Of a stretch of 64,000 bases of DNA, positions 24,601 to 36,600 are shown in pieces (positions within the stretch are counted from its first letter, which is position 1; each line of letters begins with the position of its first letter). The DNA is taken from contig CM040423.1 of the NCBI GenBank assembly GCA_022702705.1, positions 45,519,575 through 45,583,574 of the forward strand, written 5' to 3'. The notes under the pieces were generated by a model. It saw nothing but the letters and a program-made list of their open reading frames with translations. It had not been told where the DNA came from and ran no database searches. Origin of the DNA: Papilionanthe hookeriana x Papilionanthe teres. Lineage: Eukaryota > Streptophyta > Magnoliopsida > Asparagales > Orchidaceae. The position numbers were made by a program, and so were the translations under genes.

Positions 24601-27600
24601 GAGAAGGGCATAGGAGAAAAATTTCACCTAAACACCATTTCAAGACGCGGGACACGGGGTCGATCCCGCGTCCCCTTCTATTAAGGATCCGAAAACCAAG
24701 TTCCGGGATAATCTATCCAAACGTGTAAATCAAACGGGACGATGTTTTCAAAACTCCGTCGTAGTGGATAAGCTCTCCCAAATAGGCACTTCATGCGGAC
24801 TCGAGAAGGAATCGTGGTACATGGAGGAAGAAGGCTCGCGGGACTGTGCAGGCTAAGAGTTTCGGAAGTCCGTTGTCGTGCGTGAGACATATGATGTGGA
24901 AGAAGAGTGGCGGCGCAACATTGTGCAAGGAAGGTGTTTATAGCATTGATTTTGTGAACAAAAGAAGTAGAGCGTGACCGGAATGAAAGGTAGGGAAGAT
25001 CGTGCGTTTGGTTCACGTCAACAGCAGAGGCAATGGTGAGGATTAAGACTTTCAGAATTCCTTTGTCACGAGAGGGTGCCAGAGAGATGCAATGAAGGTT
25101 TCGAATCTTGTATCAAGGTCTTTTTGTCTTGTCCGAGCAAGAGAGCTTGTGTTGTGGGACTTCTATTGCTACCTCGATCTCTTCTTTGTGTGATCTAAAT
25201 TTAGATACTTATGATTGGGGATGTTAGGTGACAGAGATATTATGAAAGGTAAAGGATTGAAATTTCTAGGGAAGATGGATCCTGAAGTTTTGAAAGTCTT
25301 GGTTGGGATCATACAAGGATCCAGTGTCTCGACGGGAGCCACTAACTCAAAACGTGTTCCGGCTCAGTCGAGTGGACTTCTAGGAATGCGATCAACTTTG
25401 AATGCCTCGAGCTCAGGTAGGATAGGTGCGCAGGGGGATACCCATAAGTGCTACAGCTGTGGAAACCTGAGCAGGATATGCCCAAATCTACCCAAGAAGA
25501 GAGAGATTGATGGATGTGGATAGTCTAGAGGCCGTGGTTGTAATCATGGGGGCCAAAGGGGTTAAAATGGGGGCTACCGAGCAAGTGTGATGGTAGCGGA
25601 GAACGAGAGAGGCAGGGGTGGTCTTTATCGATGAGGATCACGAGTTACTGGAGATGTTGAAGAGGAAGCGGGAGCGACATGCGATGTCACTTGGGATGCA
25701 TCTACCTTATCTTCATTCAAGAGGAACACTACTAGTTATGCTCACTCAGCCAAAGGTGCTCGTGATACACATGCTCCTGCCTTTATATCCACCACAAGTT
25801 CACCAGAATGGATAATAGATTCTAGTGAATATCGAAATGTGATAGGTGTCGTTAGTGAGTTCTCTTCCTATACTCATCTAGCAATTCCAAAGAGCATTCA
25901 TGGTGCTAATGGTACAACACAGCTTTTGGTTGGTAAGGCTACAAGGAGGTGTATGAATTCAATGACTATCTAATGTTTTGCATGCTTCTTCATTTCTGAT
26001 GAATCTTTTATCCATTCATGCCATTATACTCCAACTAAAATGTGTTGTTTCATTTGATATTCCAAATGTGATCTTTTAAGAGAAGGGGACTGATCGAAAC
26101 TTGGGACTGACACGTGACATAGTGGACTATGATACTTGGATAGGGAGGAGATGGACTCAGCCTTGACATCCATGGTTGAGAATGCTGGAGCAGAGGGATC
26201 TGAGAGGAGTTTGAATGATGTATTGTTGTTACATCATAGGCGCATGAGAGACTCATCGTTCAAGTCATTTGTATCCATCATTGTATGAAAAAACAAATAA
26301 AAAGAAACTTGTTTGTGATACTTGTGAGTTTAGCAAGCTTATTAGAAGCTCTTATATCAGTTTTGGGAATATGAGCTCTGGTGTGTTTGATTTGATACAT
26401 TATGATGTATGAAGACTTTGTCTTACTAGTTCTATGAATGATTATCGTTATTTTGTTACATTTATTAATTACTTTTATCGTGTTATCTGGATATATTTGG
26501 TGAAACAGAAGAGTAAGGTTGTTGCAAGCTTTAAAGTTTTTCACAAGACAATCTAAACCCAATATGAAGCCGTTGTGAAGACACCGAGATATGATAATAC
26601 GACATAATATATTAACAAAGCATTTTGTGGACTGTCTGTCAGGTCAAGGGATGCAATACCAAACCACATGCCCATACATACCAACACTAAATGGAGTAAC
26701 AGAGAGGAAAAATCAACATCTTCTAGAGATAGTCCGGAGCATGATAATGATAATGAATGTCCCACATCACTCATGAGGACAATTAGTGTTGATAGCCGTT
26801 CAATTGATTAACAGGATGCTCTCAAGTGTGCTGAAGTAGATGTCTCATTGTCAGATGTTGAAAGGAGAAAATTGTGAGATCCTTCCATTGAAGATATTTG
26901 GATGTGTGCTTTGTGAAAGACAAAAAGTCATTTGTAGGGAAGTTGGATTTCGTAATTGTGAAATGTGTGTTTATAGGCTATTCTGCTACTCAGAAGGGTT
27001 ATGTCTGCTGGAGCTCGATTGAGAAGAGTCACTTTGTGAGTATGGATGTGTCATCTGTTGGGAAGTCGGATCTCATAACTGTGAAATGTGTGTTCATAGG
27101 TTATTTTGCAACTCAGAAGGGTTATGTCTGCTGAAGCCCGATTGAGAAGAGATATTTTGTAAGTATGGATATGTCATTTAAAGATTTTGCACCATACTGC
27201 ACTCTGGAGGTGAATTCACCCTTCGGTGAATCAACATACTGAAGATATGAGGCAAGAGTGAGTGAGTAGTAATAGTGATGGAGTGGTGCAAGTGGGAGCA
27301 ATATCATATCCTGTGATGTATGATGAATCAACTGAGGAGATAGAAATTAATGAGATTGAACCCATAGGTGGTGGGATTTAGGCAGAATGTGAGCTAAGAC
27401 TGAATACACGGAGGAAGAAGCAAATTGAGAGAACAGAGTCTTCAGTGCTAACAAGTGTCTTGGAACGATCTTTCCCAACTCTTGAGACACCTAAACCATT
27501 CACCCTTGATTCAAAAATCCTATGTGATATTATTCCTCCTCTATCCACTCCTACCCCTTCCGCCCTAACGTTAAGGAGAACCTCCCGCAGCAATGCGAGA

Positions 27601-30600
27601 TCCTTTTCATCTTTTTGGGTGGGAGCTTGACATTGTGAACTTTATTTCTTATTCTAACATCTCACATTTTCATGGAGCATTCATTGCATGATTGGACTGT
27701 CTCTATACCCAAGTGTTAACAGATTGCTAAATAAGATCTCAGGTGGAAAGCGGCGATGCATGAAGAGCTTGGAGCTTTTGATAAAAAAACCAAACATGGG
27801 AGACTATACCACTACCAATAGGGAAGAAGGCTATTGGATGCAAGTGAATCTTCCTGGTAAAACAAACTCCACAAGTGAAGGTGGAGAGGTACGAAACACG
27901 ACTAGTGGCAAAAGTGTACAATCAGACATAAGATGAAAACTTTGTACCAGGTGCAAAGATGAGCATAGTGAGGATACTGGCTTCCCTTGCTGTTAATGGT
28001 GAGACTCCATTAATTGGATGTAAAGAATACTTTTTTTATGAAGATTTGCTGGAGGAGGTATATATGGAGATACCATCAGGATTTAGTACATACCAAATAA
28101 TGGGCAAGGTGTGTAGGCTCGAAAAATAATTGTATGGCTTGAAGTAATCTCATCGAGTTTGGTTTGACAGGTTTAGAATGCCGATAATTGACATGAGATA
28201 TCAGCAGATTAATGCAAACCGCACAATATTTTTTCTGCAACATGAAGGTCACATTATCATACTTGTTGTGTATGTGTATAATATAATTATCTGGTGATGA
28301 TGAGACGGAGATTGCTCAACTAAAGGGAAGATTGAGGAAGCAAATTGAAATAAAGGATTTGGGGCAGCTCAAATACTTTCTTGAGATTGAAGTGACCCAT
28401 GGACAGGATGATCTTATCTCAGAGAAATTATATATTGAATTTTCTCACCGAGACGTATATGCGGGGTTGCAAACTTGCAGTCTCTCTAATTGATCAGAAC
28501 GTCAAGCGCAGTACAGAGGCAGGTGAATTTGTTGATCATGAAAGGTGCCAGAGGTGCGGTGGACCGTTTGATCTATCTGTGCTACTCGACCCAATGTCTC
28601 TTTTGCAGTAAGTGGTGAGCCGCTACATGCATGATCCAATGAAAAGCCATATTGATGCAGTGTATCTGATTCCGAGGTATCTAAAGAGTCTCCTAGGGAA
28701 AGTGTTGACATTCAGGAAGAATGTGCATGTAAATATTGAGTGCTTTTGTGATCCTGACTAGGCAAGTTGTGCTGATGGCAGATGATCCATATCAAGATAC
28801 TTCATATTTGTAGGTGGCAACTTAGTCTCATGGAAGAGCAAGAAAATGTCAGTTGTTGCAAGATCAATGGCAGTGGCAGAATACAGGGTCATGACATTAA
28901 GAGTTGCTGAGATGATGTGGCTGAAAGCCTTATTGGTTGAACTCAAAGTGGATCAGAGAACTCAAATGAAGTTGTGGTGTCACAACAAGTCGACAATCAG
29001 TATTGCTAACAACCAGGTGCAACACAATAGAACTAAACTTGTGGAGATTGTGATATGCTTCTACACCAAAATCAGAGAACATACCACACGAAATTGCAAC
29101 AAATAGCTAAAAGAAATACAAACAAGGGTTGCTCTTACAACATTCAAAGGAAAAAAAACATGATACATGGTTGATCTACTTTCAAGAGGTAGATCTCTCA
29201 CACCCTAGACATCGCTAGGAACTCCACAAGAAGAAAACAACATCCACACAAAAATATGCATAAAGAAAGCAAACCCTAAGTTCTCCCCTTAATAGAATCC
29301 CCTCCTTGCATTGCAAAAACTTTTCTTCCTATTTTCCCTCCAACTCCCTTAATTTCTTTTCCTTGTATAGGTGAGTATGGCCCTACTGGACGCCATTCTT
29401 CCCTTTCCTTCTTCTGTGGCTGCCCCGTTCGCCCCGCTCCTTGTCGCCAAGACTGGCCCGTCTATGGGCCAGTTACACTGCCTTCAACTGGTCAAGGGAG
29501 GACCAACTCCCGTATATGCGTAACATTACTCCCCACCCAAAATTACACATTGCCCTCAAGGTGGAAGGACGAAAATTGCTTGTGGATCGCCTCGTATGGC
29601 TCTCATGTTGCTTCATATTTTGGTAGTCATTTTCATTTGACCAATATCTCCCTTACTCCCCCTACTCCTCAGCGCACTCCCTCGTTCTCTAATAACTCCA
29701 ATATCACCTCTAGTCTTCTGTCAGCGTCGTCGGTAGTGTAGGTGAGGGTGTGTGATCTCCAATATGTCTTTTCAACAGTGCACATTGAAAACCGGGTGTA
29801 GTGCGGACGATGGTAATAACCTCAAACGATTAAGACACTTTCCCAGTGCATGCCATCACCTCATATGGTCCATAGTGCCATGGTGAAAGTTTCTCGCTCC
29901 TCTTTCTAGCCAATGTCTTTTGTCGGTAGGGTCTCAACTTCAAGTATACCATGTCCCTTGGTTCAAACTACACTTCTTTCCTGTTCATCCGCTTTTCTCT
30001 TCGTGATTTGTTGAGCTCTCAGTAAATGCTCTGCTAGTACCCTGTCCCTCCATGTACCGATTGGCCCTAGATACTTGTGTAGCGCCATGCCCAAAATGTA
30101 CCAAATGAGGTGGATCCCACCCATAAAATATCTTAAAAGTGGTGGTCTGTGATGCAGTGTGGTACGACGTGTTATACTAATATTCGACCCATGCAATCCT
30201 TTTGGCCCATAGCTTCGGCGTATCAGATACAAAACAACACATGTATGTCCATACACTCCTGTTGACCACCTCCGTCTGTTCATCGGTCTGAGGTAGGATA
30301 TGCGTGCTTCTCGTGAGGACTATCATCTACAACTTGAATAACTCTTTCCAGAAGTGACCAAGGAACACCTTGTCCCTATTCGAAACAATCGATTACGCTA
30401 CCCCGTGCAAACGGACCACTTCCCGGATAAACACCGTCGTGACTGAGATCGTCGTGTAGGGTTGCCGTAAGGGAATGAAATGTGCTTTCTTACTCGGGTG
30501 ATCAACTACCACCATGATCACCATGAACCCTTTTGATCGTAGCAATCTCTCGATGAAATCTATCGTCACTTCTTTCCAAACCTTCTCTGATAATGATAAT

Positions 30601-33600
30601 GGTCGTAGTAACCCTTCTGGTGTCGTGTTGAAGTATTTTTGTCCCTAATATACGTCGTATTTTGCCATCATATCCTCTACGTATCTTCGCATCCTCACAC
30701 AATAAAGTTCTACAGCCATACAACTATAGGTCTTCTGTACCCCTAGATGTCCGCCGATCGCAGTGCCATGAAACTCTGGCAATAATCCAGGAATATGCTT
30801 TGACGACTTGGGTAGCACAAATCACCCTTGGTGGAGCAACTGTTGTCCCTCAATGCATATCCCAGATGACTTTTCAGATCCTTTAATAACTTGACCCTTA
30901 TCTTCCTTAGCTCCTCATTATTTTAATTTTCCTGTCTCAAGGCTTCCCAATCTAGGAGCAAGGGGACCGATAGGGCCGCCAATTGGAGCTCCTTCACATT
31001 TCTCAATAGTGCATCATCTGCTTTATTCTCCAATCCTGCTTGGTATTAAATCTTGAAATCATACATCAGTAGCTTAGATAATCATCTTTGATGCTCCTCA
31101 GTCACCATTCTTTGTTCCATCAAATACTTTAAACTTATCTGATCTATTTTGACTAAAAAATATCTTCCCAATTGGGGACCGCCACTTTTGAATGGCCGAG
31201 ACAATTGTCATTAATTTTCGTTCATATACTGACTTTAGCTTTGCCTTGGCCGAAAGAATCTGGCTGAAGTAGGCAATCGACCGCTAATCCTGCATGAGCA
31301 CTGCTCCCAATTCATACCCTCATGCATTCGTCTCTACTACAAATGATTTATTGAAATTTAGAAGTGCTAATACTACGCTAGTCATGTCCCTCTTCAAGTG
31401 CTCAAATGTCTGTGTTACTGCTTTCCCCCAATTTAAATTGTCTTTCTTCAACTGCTTCGTCAATGGCCAAGCGATTGTGTCATATGCTATCACGAACTTT
31501 CGGTAGTAGCCTGTGAGCCTCAAGAATCCCCTAAACTCTTTCAGATTCCTTTGTACTGGTCATTCAACCATAGCCTCAGTCTTGGATTGATCCACTGCTA
31601 CCCCTGTTCTGGTCACTAAATGTCCCAGATACTCCACCTGTAATTGTGCAAAAGAACATTTCTTCAAGTTAGCATACAACTGGTGTCCCTCAACGTCTTC
31701 AGGAAAGTCCTTAGGTGCCCCACATGCTATGTCTTTGTACGACAATAGATCAGAATATCATCAAAGAATATTGGGACGAAGTTCTAGAGATAAGGTTGAA
31801 AAATCCTATTCACGAGGGATTGAAATGTTGTCGGGGGCGTTGGTGAGGCCAAACGACATCATTAAGAACTCATAATGCACTTCACGTGTCCTGAATATTG
31901 TCTGTGCACGTTGGCAAGATTCATCCTGATATGGTGGTACCTTGACTTAAGATTAATTTTTGAGAAACATTAACTCATTAATCACATGAATATGAAACTT
32001 GTCCTACGTCATTTTCTTATTTAAAGCTTGGTAGTCCACACATAATTTCTAATTACCATTTTTTTATCACCAACAGGACGGGGCTGGAAAAATGGCTCAC
32101 ACTAGGTTTGATAATCCCAGCTTTGACCATCTCTCAGATTGACTTCTCTATCTCATTCTTCTAAATCTATGGGTACTTGTATATCAGCTCTCCCACACCC
32201 TAGACGTCACTAGGAACTCCATAAGAAGAAAAGAAAACAACATCCATGCAAAAAACATGCATAAAGAAAGCAAACCCTAAATTCTCTCCTTAATAGAATC
32301 CCCTCCTAACATTTTAATAACTTTCCTTCATATTTTCCCTCCAAACTCCCTTAATTTCTCCTTTTTACGTAGGTGATCATGGCCCCAGTGGACCCCACTC
32401 TTCCCTTTCTTCTTCTGCGACTCCATCCATTCGCCCTGCTCCTTGTTGCCAAGACCGGCCAGTAAGTAGGCCGGTTATGCTGCCTTCAGCCGGTCCAAGG
32501 AGGATTGAATCTCGTATATGCGTAACAGATTGATAGATTCTTCATCAAGGAGAAGCTGGATAACGGATTGTTAGAACTAAGTCATGTAATTGGTAGAGGC
32601 AGGTGGCTGATTGCCTCATTAAATGACCTAGTTCAGTGGAGTAGCTAAATTATGTGACAAGATTGGCTTAGTAATATCTTTCACCCATCTTTAGGGGGAA
32701 TCTTGTGAGTTATGTGTAATTAAAGAGTTTTTTTGGGTTGTGTAGTTAGAGGGTTTATTGGGTTAATTTGTTAAACATTATAACACCTATTTAAACAAAT
32801 ATGTTGAATGAATAGCAACTTTTTTCATCAAATAATTCTTTAAAAACGCATATAGGTAAACTTTTGGACTATTAATAGATCTCTTAAAAAAATTAATGAG
32901 AGAAGAAGTATTTTGGGAATAAAAATCAAGACAAAGATAGTGATGGAACAAAAACCTCAAAAATTACGTTGATATTTGAGAATTAAATTGGTTTTATTTT
33001 GGAAGTATCTATTACAGTTGCAAGTTTTTTGATTATTTATTATTGACAAAGATAGAAATGATCTTTCTGTTTTGATAGAGCAAATGATTTAAGTTCATTT
33101 TGATAAAGCGTATGATCGAGGACCTTGAGAATCAATGTAGTGTGTATTATTGTTGCAATGTTGCATGCTTACAACTGTTGGGAGTTATGAGCTCTTTAGG
33201 GTATGTCATTTACACTGATTTCTCACATCCTGCATGCATAACTGTTAAAAAAAGGCGAACCTATCCCTTGGAGTGTTTCCACGAGAAGACACTATGAAGC
33301 TCAACTTAGTAAGTGGATTTTTAGTAAATAATGAAAATAGTTTAGCAAAGCCTTCTCTAAAGAATGTAGGAGTCTTTGAATAGGTTTTACTTTCCCCATA
33401 TAGGTTTTTTATAGCAATTACTGTAGTTTAGTATTTTCGGTGAGGTGGATGATGAATGTATCAGAGTTCATCTCCATGTTTTGTGTTGGCCGAAAATGCC
33501 TCTGATTGAGTGTTATTTTTGATTTAGGGATCAAATCTAATAGATAATCAAATCACCCATGATCATGATTATGTATCAAATTAAGGAAAAATAAAAGAGA

Positions 33601-36600
33601 CTGTTCATTAAAGTTTTATAATTTAATTTCTCCTTGAAAATAATAGCTAACCGTGGTGGTCCTTCTATTGCACGGAAGAGGGAGATCAAAGCTCTATAAG
33701 TTCGGCCATTATCAAATTTTTGCTTGCAACAAGATAAGGATGAATTTAAACTTTGATCTTGCATAAGCTTGTATCTGAATTATAATCTACATTTGGATAA
33801 CTTTTAGTATAAATTGTCTTTTAAATTAGATCTTTCTTGGTTTTATATTTAGAGATATTATTTATCTTTCTTTTTGGAGTTTGCTAAAGAAAATTATAAC
33901 TTATTCTTGTTATATTTGGTGATTTAAAGACTTATCCTTTATCTTGAAAATAAAAAAGTCTTTTTCTTTATCTATTTCCTCCTGGCAAAAAATCAGTAGA
34001 TTTGTAGTTTCTTGGAGGTGCAGCCAATATCAAAGATTAGCAGGTCCAAGTCCTGTAGCAAAAGCCGAGGGGAATACGCATCCTATTTAATCCTCTACTC
34101 CATATTTGCTTTGATTGCTGCTGCAGAAGCAGAAGAACTTCATTAAGATAACCTAAATAAAACTTCCCTAAGAAACTAAGAATATAAATGAATCACAATG
34201 TCAGCAAAGGTGCTAGGGTGGACATAGCCCTCTATGTTTCTTTGTTATGGTTTCCTTGGTGTTGAGCATCAACTAGAGTATTTATGAAAACTGGTATACT
34301 CTTTAACATTTTTTTCTCTTGCAGCTTTTTGAGATGGGGTTAGAGCTTTCACTGGCACGCTTAAAAGCTTTAGCAAAATATGCTTTTGGGATGGGGTTGA
34401 CCCAGGTTTGATTTTTATGTCATTTACTGCTATTTATATTTATATTACTCATTTTGTTGAAAACTGCCTATTTCAAATAAAAGTGTCAAAGCATATTTAA
34501 GATGGCGAACTTTCATGGTGAGATTTCGGTCGCTCACATTTGATTAATAAAAATTAAAACCCGCTTTATTAAACTAAGGCTTCATTTGTTAATGCTTTTC
34601 AAAGCTTGACATATGATCCATCATGACTTCAGTCCGGAGATGATACAATTGCATATAAATTTATTTATCTCATTGAGGGTAGTGGTGTTTTGTATGAAAC
34701 AACACAGAAAAATACTACTTAATTTATCGCTTTGCTCTATTCACAATAGAAAATTGAGGGTATTAAATCAGCGTGACTTGAATTTTTTTCTATCTATAGA
34801 ATGTTTGTGAACGCATTGGAAAATTCAAGAGTTTTGTTTCTTCTCCCTCGAATTTTGCTTAGTTCTTGTTGCATAGAATGATGAAAAGAATGAAAAGTGG
34901 TTGTCTTATTCACTCATGAATAGCCAGTGAAAGGAAAAGGCGTCCTAAAAAAACTAGTAGTTTCTGTTGTATTAAATTTCGGTTAAATGATGTAGTAGGT
35001 CACGTCAGCATGAATGTCCATGATCTATCGGTGGACTCAGTGTGTTGTTAAAGCATATAGTGGTGCCATGTTAGGTGCTTTCTTTGTTAGTTAAGCGCCA
35101 GTAGAGTACTAATCTAACAAACAAACGTCTGTATGATGAGCCTGGTAAACGTGAGCTCAGTTAGGCACCAACAACCTATATGAATTTTTTTGAACGCGAT
35201 CATTATATTTGGTGATGGCATTGAGTTGAATTTGACTTGCATTGTGGCGATCCCTAACACCTTTGTTTGCTTTTATATATATATTGATTTAGAAGATGGT
35301 GGAGACTGGCAGGTTTATCATTCTCGAGGGAAGAAGAAGCCGGGGGTTACACTCCTATTTGATGATACCTCGGTGACTCAAGCAATGGAGTAGCATTAAA
35401 GAGATTACTCCATATATCTCCAAGAAACAGAGCGAGAGTATCTCGTTCTCGCTCTTGACTTCGTTTTGTAATTTTTGAATATTTTTGTATCTTTTTTTGA
35501 TAACATTGTATCGCAGGGGAAGGGCTCCCTGGGCCCTCTCCTCAAGCCTCTGTAACCGTTTTTAAATCAATATAGGACCTAGGGCTCCTTTTGCTAATAT
35601 ATATATATATATATACACACACGTGCCGCAGCCGTGACCTGGTGGTTTGGGCGAGGTTCACCGTAAGTCCCCCGAAGGTCCCGGGTTCGATCCCTACCGA
35701 GGGCGCGGACGGATTGGATAGGCACATGGAAATCAGTATTTGTAGTTGGACCAGTAAACTATTAAATACCGATTTCTTTTTGAAATATATATATATATAT
35801 ATATTTAAGAGAAGGAGCAACTCATGGCCCCTTGCATGTTAGAGTAAGAAGAAAAGTACAAAAATGTGAAGGAGGGCCCCAAACTAACAAAACTTCCTAA
35901 TGGGTCTCATCCAAACCACTCCAACCAAACAAAAAAACAAAAATTACAATAGTTTGTATATATATATATATATATATATATAGAGGTATATATATATATA
36001 TATATATACAAAAAAGCAAAAAAACCAGCACCCAAACCATCCCTAACACCAGCATCCAACATCAACTGTGATCAATTCTGAGATGGGGGCTGCTAGGAGG
36101 TCTCCATCAATCAGTAAGTTTAGCTGGGGAGGTGGGGGAGGTAGAAAGAGCCACTCTAGAGGAGAGGGCACCGGCTCTGGCTAACCAATATGCAGGTTTG
36201 TTACCTTCTCTGAAAATAAATTGAAACATGACCTTAAGTTGTGTGTTAAGGTGTTGAATCCCGTGAATCCAATGAGAATGGTGCCATGAGGTGAAGCTGT
36301 CAGCTTCTGACATATGCATCATCTCTTGGGAGTCACCCTCAACAATCAGATTTTTCCACTGAAAAAGCACAACTAGTTTCATAGCCCAATAAACAACAAT
36401 TAATTCAGTCTCCATAGCATCAGATGCCACTAGAGGGGCATTGAAGAACAGCACGCAATCACCCAGGTGATTTCTGAAAATGCCCCCCATACCAGCAACA
36501 TCCTCTTTGTAGCTTCCATCAGTATTTACTTTAATCGAGCTGCAGTTGGGAGGAAGCCAAAAACATTGAGAATTTTAGGGGACTTGGTGATCTGGGAGGT

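Larger units (their letters stand above)
29051..32527 (-). mobile_element. Ty3/gypsy chromovirus, 3.5 kb deletion derivative, nested in copia RNase H
   Basis: GATTG occurs at 29046-29050 and 32528-32532. Deleting the insert rebuilds the copia codons for VEIDRFFIKEKL. The element is flanked by TG..CA LTR ends and reads on the minus strand: LTR (32527-32188, shortened), reverse transcriptase, RNase H, integrase, chromodomain end, purine tract, LTR (29525-29051). Gag, protease, the first part of reverse transcriptase and about 140 bp of the upstream LTR are missing in one deletion near 32188. It is younger than the copia element it interrupts. Confidence 0.88.
21442..32842 (+). mobile_element. 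Ty1/copia LTR retrotransposon, 11.4 kb with two nested insertions
   Basis: Two 142 bp LTRs (21442-21583 and 32701-32842) in direct orientation bracket a copia-type internal region. The pentamer AAAAC flanks the element (21437-21441 and 32843-32847), a standard 5 bp target duplication inside the KEA3 intron. A tRNA-iMet primer site directly follows the left LTR, and a purine tract precedes the right LTR. Domains run gag zinc knuckle, protease, integrase, reverse transcriptase, RNase H, so it is Ty1/copia and on the sense strand of KEA3. It was later split by a Harbinger-like element (21871-24789) and by a chromovirus (29051-32527). Without them the copia body is about 5.0 kb, normal for the group. 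Confidence 0.9.

Noticed and set aside
24644..24672. GC-rich hairpin as a terminator or riboswitch
   Set aside because: It lies near the end of a DNA transposon in a plant intron; a subterminal inverted repeat is the simpler reading.
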